DNA of 64,000 nucleotides from Irpex lacteus (GCA_001986395.2 MQVO02000024.1:186001-250000); one strand, 5' to 3'; counted from the stretch's first letter, positions 1 through 14,305 are shown. Numbers and translations: made by a program. The notes: generated from the sequence alone by a model not told the origin.

Positions 1-504
1 CGGTTAGCGATACTGGGTCCGGATGACGAGCGCGAGCTCGAGAAACAGAAAGACTCACTGCGCTTGCCCTCGCATGTGTCTCTGAGTTGCTGCAGACGGC
101 TGCCGACCTGCTTGGGCGTTCTGCGGTAGCCTGTGACTTCAAAGATGTAGTCGGAGATGAACTTGTTGCGCATGGGGAATCGACCGAGTGCGCGTGCCGA
201 TCGCGAGTCGACTGGTCTGTACCGTTCGAGGCCTGTTGCGCAAAGTGGACTTTATTGAGCAAATAATCATAAATTCGCAGTAGTAATAGTACACACCTTG
301 GACGAGTGCCGCCTCGAGATGCGGTGGCCACACGACTTCGCCCTTGCCCTTGATCGTCTTCCAGCACTTTCTTCCAGTGACTATGGTCTGGATTGCGTCA
401 GAGGTGTCCGAGGATACACCTGGCTGGGAGACTGAGTAGGAGATGTCGTCCACGGAGGAGACACGGACGTGGTGTGCCATGTTTGTACGCTTTGTTGGGG
501 ACAT
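1..504 (-). CDS. TEA/ATTS domain transcription factor (N-terminal part, runs off left edge)
   Basis: This is a sequence-specific DNA-binding regulator of the TEA/ATTS family, which includes Tec1 and AbaA (fungal filamentation and development). Exon 1 ends with the start of the domain (VVWPPHLEAALVQG). A GT-AG intron of about 70 bp (roughly 230-297) follows, and exon 2 continues with the recognition-helix part (FPMRNKFISDYIFEVTG, then RRTPKQVGSRLQQLRD). The last two helices match the family closely. The reading frame stays open to base 1, although a gtgagt donor at 53-58 could end exon 2 there. I chose the ATG at 504. A TATA-like TATATAAT lies at 613-620 on this strand, too close to the longer in-frame ATG at 591 for that one to be in the mRNA; the ATG at 480 is also possible. 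The activation region lies outside the window. The family call is firm; the target genes are unknown. Confidence 0.85.
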
Positions 505-591
505 TTGTTGGATGGTGGTCGCCGTGGTCGATGGGGAGGGGCCACAGGATGCGGCGGATGGAGGAGGAGGGACCGGGCTGATGGGACACAC

Positions 592-3500
592 AGCGGAGAG
601 AGGGCTGGTTCATTATATAGGGCTGTACGCGATGGGTATTAAGAAGCTAGGGCTGGTGCCGTCTAAGCGCTGGGGTCGAATTTCGGTTAGGGCAGAGTTC
701 CGGGCTGGGACATCGAAAAATACCCACGAAAGTAATTCGAACACAACTGACCACAGACAGCGAATCGAGATCCCCACCCTGGGTTCGTATCTGCAGATTT
801 CTCGCTCTGCCTCGCCCAGCTAGAATCACGCTGCACCACAAAGTCGAGCTTAACTGCCCCGAACAAATCGCAGTGTCCCCTCCATTGCAGCCGTTGCCAG
901 CATGTGCCACTGCAAATCATCCCATCTCCCACAATCAATCGACTTTAGCACCCTCGAGAGTGGAACATGTCCTCGTCATCATCGCCCCTTCGAGTGGAAG
1001 CTTCGACTCGATGCTCGCCAATTTCACCCTCCTCTTCCTCGACCAGGGTGCTCCCATATCGGGCATGGCGGACTACCACTCGCAATTACGTCTAGCGGCC
1101 GATGACGACCAGCGCGGACGGGGGAGCACTGCACCAGGCTTCGCACAACAAACGCGTGTGGGTCGAGTATGTCTAAATTGTGCTCGTAGTCAGGGACAGT
1201 GGCAGTACACGAACTCTCTCGCGCTCTTCTCGCACCATGAAAAGAGGCGAACGAGAGCCACACGCCTCGGCTGGGCTGGGGTCGGCATTCGTCGGTAACT
1301 GCTTCGATTAAGGTCTCCTTGTCCGCTCGCTGGGGGAGACGTCCAACGTTGGCGCTTGCAGAAAGATGTCTGCTGGCAAAGCGCTGGCCCACCCAGATCG
1401 CTGTAAATCGGAGATCTCTCTCTGAACTCTTTCTTAATCGCCGAATTGCGGGCGCGGGCCGGGGGGCGCCACACGGGTCACCGACCAGATCCCATCGCAC
1501 CGACGCCGGCAGACGCCATGAGTAGTCTTCGCAGTGGCACCCTAACCCCAATGCAGTGCCCAAAATACAAGGCTGCACCGGAATGATCGCCACGACTTGC
1601 GTCCTGCCTTCCTCACCCAGCACGTCATCCTGCATGGTCTTTCTACTCTAGCAGTGCCTTCTCAGTCATCCAGTCTGCATCGCTGCGTCGGAGGACACGA
1701 ATCGACGACCCCGCTGTAGCTCGAATTGCACCACCCCATGTCACACTAGAACCAGCGAACCGCACATCCAGACGTACTTTTCATGCTCTCGTAACCAATT
1801 GCAAACTCATCCAGTTCATAAAGTTGTTCTGCGCAGAACGCCCAGAAACCCGCTCTCATCATGATGGCAATAACACAGATCACCTCCTCTCACGCTTCCG
1901 ATCCGTGAACACCTGTGAGACTTTTCTTCTTCTCTAGTGGAGAAACATCGGTCGGCGTCCATTATCCAGTGGAACGCTCTGAACAGGTATGCTGTACTCA
2001 AAAACAAGGTTAGCGTCTTCTTCTCGCGTGCACGTTTTCCAACATACGAATTTGTCGTCCAGCCTGTCCTCCGAACGCGTAACATGTCAAGCCCAACACC
2101 CGGCGACACAAAATCCACGGAGATAAATTTTCTGTGCATGCGCCTCTTCACACTATACATGATGGTATGTGACGAGAAGCACCCGTCCCTCCCACTGCAT
2201 TGGAGAAAACGTCAGAGAAACGGTCTTCGTCGCGTCCGTAGTATGTTTGCTGCAACTTGAAATATCGCAATGAGAAACAAGACTTACGCACGATCCTTTC
2301 GGACGTCTACGTCTAGGATCAAGGGTCAGTGCGCTTGACGTTGCCCAAAGATGTCCATAGACAAGCTCCGTAGGTGCAATGCCAAAACGTCCAGAGGCTG
2401 ATAGAAGTCGATCCGAGGTCGAACGTTTGATTCGAGGTCAAAGGGTGGTGCTCTCATCTAGTAAACGAGTACCATCTGTTCGATTCCATCGGAACAACGC
2501 TCTCAAAGGAAGTTTAGATGCGTATGTAAACATTAATATGCATGAATCGTTTTGCGAAGGGCGTGCTGACTTGATGTTTGCCGTTGACTGCGTCAAGGCC
2601 ACGGCTATAAAAGGTAGTCATAGCGCAGTACGAACGTCATCAAGTCCGGCCATAGTGCATATCTCATCGCGGGTCGGGACACGCAGCGCGGTGTGGCGTG
2701 TCGGTAAACAAGAGAGAAGGGTGGCTACCTGTTGACGTTCTCGAGCTTGGGCCAAACAGTTGGTAACCGTTCTTCGCTGCCTGGTGCCAACGGGTTTCAA
2801 GCCGATGTGAACCGTCTGCACTGCGCACGTCCCCGTTTTCTGCAATGAGAAGAGGAAATCCATGCTCCGTACATTCTGTGTTCGCTGTGGCCAGTTTCGT
2901 CGTGTGAACCCGAACGGCCACTTCTATCGAGCACTGCAGACGCGCTGGCCAGCGTCGAATTCGAAAATGGCATGGCAAAACCTCATCATGAGAACGAAGA
3001 AAAAGAAGTGATTTCCTGAGAGGAGACGCGGCCGCGGGAAGAGGCAGTGAGCCAAAAGACCACCTCTCCTGCCTTATCAGGCCTCAAGGGATCACCGGCG
3101 ATGAGATCTCCCCGTAAGACTCGATATAGCGATAAGCTCCTCCACGGGTCACGCCAGGCTGTCGGGTCCTCGGGAATTACACCCTCAATACGGTCAGGTG
3201 ACTCATTCCCACTCACGACCAATCGCCGTCTGCGACGCGTCTCTCACAAGCCTGTCATGTCACTTTCTTGTGTTTCCGCTCAAAACTACACAAGCCGGCC
3301 TTGGCTCTGCATTTCGCGAACTTTACGAGATACCGTAACGCCTGAGACCCACTTTTCTCTGGGGGCCAAGAATGATAGGTACGGTGTATTTGGTTGGTGT
3401 CTTTGGCGACATATGAAAACGACTAGTGGGCTGATAGAGTAGGAAACTAATGTCACGAAATATATGTTTTGATCCAGGCCTTGCCGTACTACTGGCGAAC

Positions 3501-6500
3501 CCTTTCCATCCAATCAGAGCGGGCGCAGATCCGAAGGTCTCGACAATGGTCCGCTCGAAGAAAACTTGGAAAGATTTGCACGCTGCACACGTTATTCATC
3601 ACATCCTCTGCACAGCTTGTTGTCGGTCGCAAAACTGAGGATGTGAGGATGTGTGATGGCAAAACGTGCTTTGCGACGAACAGACAGCCAGACAGCTCCC
3701 TCATGGTGGTCGCAAGGTGGTCACGACCGCACCCCGTGGTACGTTTTCAAGTAAAACTCACCACCAGAGACAATAATAGCGAAACTCAGGAGGATACCGA
3801 CATAGCGGGCCAGACCGTATCGTCATATCGTCATCGACCCGTCACCCTCCTGGCCTATCAGCTCCGCCTTGTCCCTCCCAGCCAATCATCCAACTCCATC
3901 ATCCCCGCCCATCCACTTTTCACATCCAATCCACGTTGATTAATTTAACCGCTTCGAGGGCAGAGACTCGCACGCCCCCATGAAAAACAAGAAATCGCAA
4001 ACGCATCGCGTGCGACGAATCACGTACTTATCCTCCCTGAAATCCTTGTTTGCGCTGGTCCAATCAGCGTCGAGCGGCAAACGTTCTGGTCCGACAGCCT
4101 ATTGGACGCCGGGTGCTATCCATTGAACAAGGTCTGCTACGAAACTGGAGCCAATTTGGCTTTAGCTCTCATGATAGAGTGATAGGCAGACTGCGGCAAG
4201 GTAAATGTATACAGTTCAAACTCGATGGTGTCGTTGGTGGGAGAAAATGTTACCTTCGTGGGGTTTATTGCAATGTGCGTATATCATTCATAGTTCTGTC
4301 GGGATTTCTTCTGACGATAGAGTGTGGTATGGGTCTCTCAGGGATGCTAATCGCGGATGATACTACTGTGATATGATGACTGTGAGGTGATGACCACCCA
4401 GTCGGTGTTGGTTATATTCCTGTGGAATAACAATTGTAGCCGTCGCGGTATACAACATTGTCCGCCATGCATGAGCTATCGCAATCATCGGCTTCGGACG
4501 GTATGCACCACTCGACAAGTTAGTCAGCAAGTGATTATTTTCGAGGAGACCTCACTGGTATGTGTACTTCCAGGGTGAGTTCGATGGCGGGCCTCAAACC
4601 TCATGTCGGGGGAAAGGGCCGACGAGGGGCGATGTGGTGTAGTCGGGGAGAGAACATCCCGAGGGCTCTTCTATCGATCACCAACACTATCCACAAAATA
4701 AGACGCGTTCACGATCAATGCGAGGTCGGTGCGAGGCTTACCCAAAGGTTAAACCAAAGTCTCACGGACGATGCGGCCGTGGCTGAATGAGCGTACATAC
4801 ACACACGAGAAATTAGAATGAAAACCACTTTCCCCCGTCATATTACCCTCCCCACACCGTATGTCGTACAGCAGTAGTCATCCGTACCCCGCGAGCACGA
4901 TATGAAAGCGGTGATTGGCTGGACGTGCGCTGCATGTTCATTCGCGCTGAGTCTGTGGCCAATAATAAGTCGGATAAACACGTGTCTGGGAGGACCCTTG
5001 GCAGACGTGGCCATCAATGCTCGTGTGAAGATCAGTGATCGGCCAATGAATGAGCTCATCCGCGTGATCGTCGCTAAATGCCGCTCGCGTGCCATGTCCT
5101 CGGCATTGTCGCCAACGGCGACGACGACGGCGAGCAAAAGAATTCGAATGATGTTGAGTCGTTCAAGTGACTCTCCATTCGGTCTTTGAACGTTAATCTT
5201 GCTCTCCTCACAACTTCTCTCTGTTTTGAAAGAAGATCTTCTGCCTATGGTTGACTGTTCCAGAATCCACAATCAACGGAGTAGAATACGCTGCTGTTAA
5301 ACTCGACATCTATGAAGAGACTATGAGGTGCGTTATTCGTATGGCTAACTGAGCTAGAATCGGAATACAATTGCGGCTGCTGTCCTGGCTGGAATGTGCT
5401 GACCAAATACATAGGACATCGCACATAACATGACATCCCGAGGTACCGAACAGCGCATTTCTCCTGAAAACGACTCGGACGCGCAATAGCTGTTAGCTAT
5501 CAACACTAAAACAAAAATGTACCTATCGTAATGCAGACACTGACCTCACCAGGTATGCGCACAACGGACTATTCCACTCTCCGTAGCGTCTCAAGCCGTC
5601 CATCGCAACAAATTAGACTCCAATGAATACGGCAAGCAATGAACATTGCGCAAAAACTCATGTATCAGTCGAGTAAATAACCGTGCTGTGCTACTATGTA
5701 CGTATACCTATCAACTGATGCGCATATACCCACTTTCTCTTCCACTCATACATCATCAGCTCATTGCAACACGACCTCGGAGCCGTCAACAAATTGCAAG
5801 GGACAGGAACCAAAACGCAAACCTACCTCCTGCTCGAGGCAAGACGAGGCTCGGGCGTCGGACACGTCGGTCGGCAAGGGGCTAAATGTTATCGCACAAC
5901 GTTCAGTCCAGTGCTCTCGCCGCCTCCATACGTTTGTTCTTGTTCCCTGTACGCAATGTATCATCGTCTCTGGCGCGCGACGAAAAGTCTAAAGCCACCT
6001 CCGCAGTACGTCGTCAAAGTTTCAACTCTACAAACTCCCTCGCCAATCGCGCGTTTCTGTACGATACGCATCACAGGTGCCTTACTTTATTTTTTTCCCC
6101 ATTCAGTTCGCATCAGGAACGGCCAGCGACGCCTATCTGCCCATGCCCGTGCCTGGAGAGCTCGTCACCGCCTCTTGTTTCGGCTGAGTGCTCTGGCAAT
6201 ATCGAATAGGCAATCAACCCAGACAACAAGTCGGGGCTACAGCCAGAGCGTGTTTTGTTGCGCATATACGCGATCGTATATTGCAAGGCACACAGTCTAC
6301 TGAACATCGTCGCATATGAGCGCCTATCAATTTAGTTGATCCCGACGTCGGTGGCCCGCTCCAGTCATAATCGTGGTTGACGTTCCAGGAACCTTGCATA
6401 CCAGACGAATCCTTCTTCGGTAAGCACCGCTGTTTCGTATAGAGTCTGGGGAGCCAGGCTTACCTGCGAGGAGGGCTGGATTGGCTTTGTTCTCTAATAG

Positions 6501-9500
6501 GGATCTTACCGCCGACTTGGGGTATCGACCGCACTGCAGTAGAATTAGTCAGGGCGAAAACTCAGGGGACGGGTTGCGTGAACGATAAGCCTACGGCCGG
6601 GAATGCGTTGTCTATTACAAGCCTCGCAAAATGCGGATACGAGCCGTTCGTGGCCATTTATTCCGCGGTGCAGGGCTCGAACTTCAGGACATTCCTGGTG
6701 CGAACCTCTGGAATAGGCCCAGTAGCGAACCTCGGCGCCAACATCCTCTGCCCTCGATCTACGGACAAGTCGGTCAGGTCGCCAGGTCGCAGTCGTGAAT
6801 CTGTGGGACCCACGATACAGACGAACAAGACGTTCCCAAGATTTTCCGCAGAAGTTGTGCTCTGTTATCGAGCCCTTACCTCCGCGGATTGTCTTGTCTT
6901 ATGTGGCGGCGGCGCATCAACGCAGCCAATCATCGAGAAGCACACGAACCGTCCGGGAGGGCCATCGACGTCGATGCATCAAGCTAGTGGTACGTAAATG
7001 GCTCGTATTAACGGCGTATTGCTTCACTGCATACCTCGTTCCTCTTTGAACGATCTCATGGCTGCATCAGGTTCTGCCTGTCCTTGTCCGTGATGCTACA
7101 ACCTCCTCCGTTCTGGTCCACCGTTCTGGTCCAGCTCGAAGCTCGTGTATTTGGCACCACGTACCCCTCCGTCAGGGTCGAGGCCTTCTCCACTGGCCTT
7201 GTACTATTTGTCCGCGCGTGCGTCGCTCTTTCTGTGCTCTTCAGTTCCCGTGCTGATCGTATTTTGGAAAACAAATGGCGAATCTACTCCTACGCGTTTG
7301 TGCATTATTCTTAGTGACCCAAACGCACGGACTGACTGTCTCGGGGTGTTCCGTCACCCGTGACATACGATCGATCCAATCCACCTAATCCACACAGTCT
7401 GGTCGTCTTTATGTCGTTGCTGCGCTTGCCATGGTCACGAGCTTGCGATTCGGAGGCCGCTATTGGTTCTTTCTGAAGTGGGCAAGCGGGAAATTACTCC
7501 TAATGAACAGCTGGCAGAGGTTCGTGGTGTCTTAGACTCTTATCTTATAGACTCCTTTGATTAATGCAGCTCTCATGCTCCCAGTGACTCCTTCTTTTCC
7601 ATCATGCATCAACTCATACCCATACCTAGGGCCATTGCTCGATACGGTCTACAATTATTTCATCCTGCGAGTGTATGCGGTGAGTAAATAATCATGTCGG
7701 GCTGTCTGACTGTCAGATATCCTACATGTTGCTCCGGACTGATACACGTCGACCAAGGGGCTGTCGACCGTAAATGCCACCGCAAATCGAGCAAGCTATA
7801 TCGACCTCACTCCAGTCTTCAAGACGACAGCGAACCGCGTTTCTGACGCGTTCTGCTCATCTAGGGTATTGAAATGCCGTTCACGCCGATTTCTGTTTTA
7901 GTTCTCTTGCACTTCCTTTGCCTTACACTATCTCCTATCATCTCGCCTTTCGCTCATTGGCCACATTGTTTGCGTTATTCTTGTCCTTTTCTGGGCGCTT
8001 ATCGACTTTCGCACGCCAATTGTCATCGATCCGGGCGGACTACTTGGTGCGCGTTCATATCGGAGGTCTTTGCTCAATTAAAACACAGTCTCACGCAAAT
8101 CATCCCGCATCTTGGGTATGAACTGCTATATGGCCACGCATGTCTCCCAATGTTCCAAGCGCGTCTATTCCGGACAATGCCTCCAGCCGTCAAACATACT
8201 TACTCTGGTCGGAAGTTGAACTAGCCAATATTGAGATAGCATTATCGACGTACGCATCAATATCAAACAAGCGTTTCTGGAAGATCAGCGGAGCTGCATC
8301 GGCCAGTAGGGGAGTGTGCGAATGCGTCATCCCATTCACACTCTGATCATAAGACGAGCATCAGCTGAGCTATTCATCCTCCACAGGTCTGGACTGCGTC
8401 CTCTTCGCGGCTCTTCTGATGGCAATCAGCACTGCGCCCGCTCATCTCAGCAAATCGGGAGACGAGGCTCGGTGAGCTTAGGTGAGCTTGCCACAAAGTT
8501 CAGAAATACGGGGGACTGGTAACTCGCAATTATGTCGCTTCACTATCCATCTCTGCCCGATCCCTATCCCCGCATACTGGGTTGGCGCCGCTTACAAGCA
8601 CAATACCAGACGGAGTGGCAATCTTGCTCTTCTTGTCAGCACTGCGGGACTTGATCATCTCGCGCTCTGGTCGACAAGCTCAACGTTCTGTTATGGCCGG
8701 TCTATTCACCAACAAAACTCAGATCTGCTCCCAAATGCCTATGCATCCGCAGGTACCTCACTCTCAGGACTGTTCAGCAGTTGATTAATGCGTTGAATAA
8801 CAACCGTGCTATTGTTCTTCTAGAAACACTAGAAGGCGGCAGCTCAGCCCGTTCACGGGAGAAGCGTCCTTTCCGTTCCGATTGGACCGTGTGTATAATG
8901 GCAACCTCCGGCCGACATATTCATTACCGTGTGAGTTGTACAGGAGGTTGCATATCGGGCAAGTATCGTCTTGGTGGATGGTAATGTACGTATTCACTGA
9001 TTGCACTCGTCTGGTAGAGTTCGGGCGCAGCACGCAACGCCTGACTATGAGACATACTTCTCATAGTTTGAGGGGGCGGCTCCCACAAATAAAAGCAATT
9101 CTCTCACCACGATGTTAATATCGCCTGTCTCAGCTTGGAGCAAGAGAACAGGGTAGGGAGCGGAATCAGACAATGAATATCTTCGTCTCAGGGTAATGAA
9201 ACCCCTTACAGCAGCCGTTGTGCTGACATCTCGACATCATCTAGGTGGGGCATACCGAAATATGCCAACCAACTCATACGTTTTAGCATAGCCATCCGCA
9301 CATATCTTTCTTGCGGCCAAGACAATTGTCGCTGCTCTGGAAAACTTCAGCCACAGCAAAAGGGCTCGTAAATGAACTTGAAGGCTCGTCGGCTCCGAGG
9401 GTATTTTATCGCCGCATTGCAAGTCATGTATTTGCCCTCAATGTTTGACAAAACTGTTTTTAGGTGCGCTGTTAAACGTGAGCGTATGCATACGATATTG

Positions 9501-11381
9501 CGCCAAGCAGGAGAAAGACATCTTCGCAACTTCCATCCTCGTCTCATATTTGCCACAGCTTCCAACGATTGTCATGCAAGTGGGCTGCACGCCACAAACA
9601 TCACATCGCATGTTCATGGTGAACCGCAATACCAGCTCTTCTCCGGAATGCTTCAATCTCCGGAGAACAGGCTGGGAGACACTTCCAACAATGAGTAAGA
9701 GGCGCACAATTGACTTGCGAGCCTCGTGTTCAGTTCATTTCCGACTTGCTGAAATTTTGAAGGTTTGACATGCACGTCAAAAACGCAACGGACGACTCTC
9801 GACATCCGTCCTCCGTGGTACGTTCTTACTCCAACGAACCACACTGGATCTCGATATTCCATCTCACCAAATCGCCAACTTGATTGTTAGCCTTTGTTAG
9901 CACGCATCCCCACATGTCTCGGACGACCCACTTGTTGTCGGTCTGGTGTGTTCGATATCATGGATCAAAACATCTCGGAAGGCGCATCAACGAATCTCAA
10001 ATCATCTCGGACGGCGACTCGCCTCGCCCACTCCGCACCGACCTTCTAGCTCCATGTCATAATGGAAATAACATAACATCGTGGGCTTCTGTCTTGTTGG
10101 CGATTAGAGTAGCGTCGAGGCGAACTCCGCGGCGCTCCCATCGAAACCAGCGTCGATAATTGCAAAGTCTTAGCCTACAGCAGGTGGCTGTAATCAACAC
10201 CAGAGGGCACTTCACGCCCACGGTAGAGGTCTTCGATTTCAACTTCTTGCAGCACGGCAACTGCGTGTCGCTGACCATCTACGTCAGAGCCTCATTAGCA
10301 CTCATGGGATAACCCAAGTTCATTTCGGCTCCCCAACTCCCAATCTATCAACCTTTAGCTCACGCGGCACAAAAACAAAGCCTTGGAGAACTTCAGAAGC
10401 TTAAGCCTTAGTACGATTGCGTAAAACAGCATGTAAAAGTACTTCCCGTACGATGATGTACAATGAAATGCATTATCTGGGCTACTAGCTATGGCTATGA
10501 TGCAATAGTGCGTTATCAGATCCATTTTTCGAATAGTAGGTAGGAGAAGGATCGGTTGGCGAACCGGCCTGAGTATGAAGGTCCAGGTGCGTACGTATGA
10601 GCGGCAGAAACAGAAGTAAGAAAGACAAAACGACCTCTGAAAGTCCTATATGGGATTGCAAAGCAATCAATGTCTTTACGCAGGTCCACCTACAATAGCC
10701 AAGAACCACCAAGAAACAAGTCCAGCCATCGTTCGAGTTCGAGCGAGGAGAAAAGGAAATAGAAGAATAGAAAAAGAATAGAGAAGTGGGGTATATGGGG
10801 AGTCATTCGTACAACTTGTCCTTGAGATAACCATTAAGGAGTATGATGAGAAGCGTAGGTGAGTGGCGGCGACTCCATAGAAGTCGAAGGCGACTGACGC
10901 TACTACAAAGAGGGTAAGGATCGTGTTAAAAGTGGGTCGTCGAGAACCTAGTGCCAGGTGCTAGCATCGCGGGAGAAGGAGAAGATGGGATGGAAACAAG
11001 CCTGGCCGTGTCGTGGAGAACAGGGTCGCAGGTGCCCTCAACTGGTGAGCGGTGGACCAACGTTGCTTGTTCCAATGGGGGAAACGCGGACGGAGGGCGG
11101 AGGTGGAGCACTCGACGCCACGAAGGATAGGCTGCCGACTAGCTTGTAAAGTAAAGTGGGTTTTGCGATTGATAGACGGTAGGATGGATGGGAGGGTGGG
11201 GGATGGGGATGGGGGAAGGGAAGGAAGGAGGGGGCGATGCGATACTAAGCCCGCTTTGTACTAGCGCCCCACGACGCCACGAAGGACAACACAACATACG
11301 AAATAAGTCACAGATAGAAGAGAAGCAGCCAGCCGACAGCCGCAAAGTCCAAAGTCGACTGTGAAGTAGCCACGCCACCCT
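592..11381. other. 10.8 kb stretch without a supportable gene
   Basis: No open reading frame here resembles a family I recognise and none is long; the longest, 203 codons at 1,024-1,635 on the minus strand, looks like chance. Short islands on the plus strand have coding-like composition (about 7,084-7,310, 8,580-8,780, 9,440-9,760 and 10,180-10,310). The last reads about 40 codons from a plausible acceptor (cctacagcag) to a stop. They could be exons of a decayed or heavily spliced gene, but I cannot join them convincingly. A TATA-like box (ctataaaagg) at about 2,604 has no gene after it. The first kilobase is presumably the promoter of the TEA gene, and the last kilobase holds the 3' flank of the glucanase gene. 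Confidence 0.5.
11189..11233 (+). repeat. G-run tract, possible G-quadruplex
   Basis: At least six runs of three to five G are separated by one or two bases on the plus strand. This fits the usual four-run G-quadruplex pattern. It lies about 150 bp beyond the stop codon of the minus-strand glucanase gene, so the G-rich strand is the template and the transcript would be C-rich. Confidence 0.5.
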
Positions 11382-14305
11382 TTAGTGCGATCCCTTGCGG
11401 GCCCTCACTGGCGGAGCTGTCGTCTGCACGGGAACGCTCGCACTTGCGCTCGTCACAGGAGCAGCTACACCTCCTGCAACCGTCGCAGTAGGAGCAACCG
11501 TCGGCGTCGCAGCACCCCCAGCAGCAGTAGCACCACACGCACTAGCAGGAACAGGACTGCTCATCGCAAGCCACGCATCAGGGTACACACACCCAGACAC
11601 CGGGAACACAGCCTGTGCCGTATCCTGACTATCAGCCCACCCATTCGGGAGAGCGACGCCCTTGTCTGCGTTCGTGAAGCTCGGCGGGGGCAGCGTGACG
11701 GGTGTGCGGGTGGAGGTGTATGTTGGGATGGCGGAGACTTGGCCGGACGGTACGCCGTTTATGCTCGTGGGTGGGAACTGGCCGTACTGGGCTGTGACGG
11801 AGGGTGCGAGGGTGCCTGCGCCGGCACCGCCTGTTGCGGTCGCGGGGTAGTTGCCACTGAATTGGGCGCCGAGTGCGCCGAGCTTGCCACACATGCCGTG
11901 TGCGAGACGGGGGTCGTTGGGGATGAACCCGTTGTCGAGACCGACTTTGTACGACCAGAGAGGAGCTGAGATTTTGCCTGTGTTGTCTTCGCCGATCTGT
12001 GTGCACGAGCGTTGGGTCAGACATTTTATGTGTCAAGATGTGAGATTGAGCTGAGCTGAACTGACCTTCCAAGTCCAGAAGAACCAGTGCTGCAGAGCAT
12101 CCATGCTAGCAAGTATGAAGTTCTGGAAACCGTTCTTCATCGCCGGCGTCCACTGAGACACGTCGTTGAACACCGTGCAGTCTCCACCAAAGACAGGTCC
12201 ATTGCCGACACCACGAACGAACAGCCCACAGTCGTTGATAGCGTTGGAGAACTCGCCTGCGACGGTGATACCAAAGTTGTCTCGGCTAATGCGCACATAT
12301 GCATGTGGTCAGTGAACCGTTCCCCGACACGAAGAGCCGCAAAGAGTGACTTACCTGTTGTTCAAGTTCGCACCCCATGCGTTGCAAGCCTGCTTGGGCC
12401 ACACACCGCCCATCATCGTGCCATCACCACCGTCTGCCGGCACATCTATAGCCGCAGTGTTAGGTTGACCGTCGAAAGCAAAGTAAGGGTGGTTATCTGC
12501 GCATACAGTCAGCATAGTATCCTCCATAGCTCGAGAAAGGAGTTAATGTACCGAGAGCAACGCGATCTGAGCCAGCGAGTTTGTCCACCCAGGTGGTGAG
12601 AGAGCTGAAGCCGTCGTGGATGGTCATAACAGGACCCTTGCCAGTACCAGTGATAGAACGGATGAGATTGTGTGCTTGGACGTAGCTATCGTTATCTCGT
12701 CAGCGGTAAATTCTTAGGAGTGTTATAGATGAGAGGAAAACGTACAAGCTGACCATCTGGGTCACACCCAATTTTTCGATGAGAGGCTCGTTGAGAATGC
12801 TGAACATCGGGATGACATCGACGTATTGGGGCTGAAGGGAATATTGTCAGCTACGTCGGTCGCTTGTCAAATAAACGAAATGAAAGACAATCTATCCTGC
12901 ACTGCGCCCATATCCAAACCTCTCGTTACTCACCTGGGAGATGAACTCCGTGATCGTCCTAATGTAATCTAGAGTACGCTGCGCGTTCGCATAGCCCATA
13001 ACGCCATACATGAAGTTGATCTGTCCAAGCTTGCCCGAGTGGTTATACCCTACACACATCACACCCCCATCATCAGCATCCCCTCGCTCCCCACAAAAAC
13101 GATCCGGACGCCACTCACCATTCTGCGATCCCGGAATAGCATGCAGATCCAAGTTAACCCTAATCCCATACTTTCTCGCCCACTCAAACACCCTCAAAAT
13201 ATACGTCCAGCACACCTTCTGCAAGAACGGCTCCGCGTCCTCCGGTCCATTCGGCGCGTTCACACTCCCTACGTCGTCCCACTTCTCGATCGCCCAGAAC
13301 GGGATGGGCAGACGGATCCAGTTGAGCCCGGCCGCGGCGATCTGCGCCATATCTTCTTCCGTGATGAAGGTGCTGTAGTGCTGCGTGAGGAAGTCGGTGA
13401 GGTTGCCTGTGCTGGAGACGTTCACGGAGAGGTCCCATTCGTCGTGCGCGCCGGGGTTGGACTGGAAGAGGGCGGGGGAGATGAAGGGTTCGAGGACGAA
13501 GAGTCCGCCGAGGTTTACGCTAAAGATGCGCGCGGGGAGGTTAGCATGTATCACAGCGTGAGGGGAGATGTAGCACGTACCCGTTGATCTTGTTGTTGAC
13601 CCAGTCCCAAGGCTCGCTCAGAGCAGGCGTCCAACTGTTCGGCTTCGCCGAGTTGTTGAACGGGTTCTTGGGGTCTTGCACCCAGAACCCTCCGAACGAG
13701 TTGTTATACACGAAAGTCGTCCCATCGTCCTTCGTCACCGTACTCCCGTCTCCTCCCCACGTCGCCAAGTTCGTCTGGCCCTTCCCTCCGCTCCCATTCC
13801 CATCGCTCGTCCCGTTTCCATTCCCGCTGCCAGAGCCGTTATCGCCAGAAGAACCACCGCTGGACGTGCCGCCGTGGGCAGACGCGTTGTTGTTAGAGTT
13901 GTGTCGCGTGGTGAGGACCACGGGGACCACTACGGCGACTACTACGATAGCCACTAGCGCTGCTAAGCCGAACAAGACGATGGGCCGTTTGAAAAAGGGA
14001 CGTTTCCTGCCGTATTCGTACGAGTCGCCTGCCACAGGCGCGGCGATGAATGGAGAGCCCTCGCTTGTTTCCTTGGGTGCTCCCGAGAGCGCAGTGACAG
14101 AGTTGTTCGTTGGCGTCGCTAGAGGTTCACGCTCGTATGCAGAGTCGTATCCGCCGGATTCTCGAGGCGTCGATGGGAGAGACTGACCGATGGAAAGGAA
14201 GGACGGGTTTGGTGGGGGTAGGAAGTCTGGTTGAGGAGGTGCAGTGGCGTAGGACGCGCTGGTCCTCGCCTGCGAGTTGCGAATGTCGTCTTCGTACATC
14301 GACAT
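11382..14305 (-). CDS. Membrane-anchored GH5_9 exo-beta-1,3-glucanase (glucan 1,3-beta-glucosidase)
   Basis: This enzyme hydrolyses beta-1,3-glucan from non-reducing ends and acts in cell-wall remodelling outside the plasma membrane. The predicted protein is about 780 aa in roughly nine exons. Residues 1-108 are a cytosolic, Pro/Ser-rich tail. Residues 109-131 are a single membrane helix preceded by KRPFFKR, giving type II topology. A Gly/Ser/Asn-rich linker follows, then the GH5 barrel. Visible family motifs are WIRLPIPFWAIE, DLHAIPGSQNG, the acid/base glutamate in LNEP (12,783-12,794) and the nucleophile glutamate in VAGEFS (about 12,247-12,264). The C-terminal 170 residues (from about 11,894) are Ala/Thr/Pro-rich and low in complexity. 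Both catalytic glutamates are present, so it should be active. The start at 14,305 gives the full cytosolic tail seen in this membrane-bound subgroup. Confidence 0.92.

Noticed and set aside
1024..1635. 203-codon minus-strand open frame
   Set aside because: No family motif and Arg/Pro/Ser-rich composition typical of an unused frame in GC-balanced DNA; no splice or promoter support.
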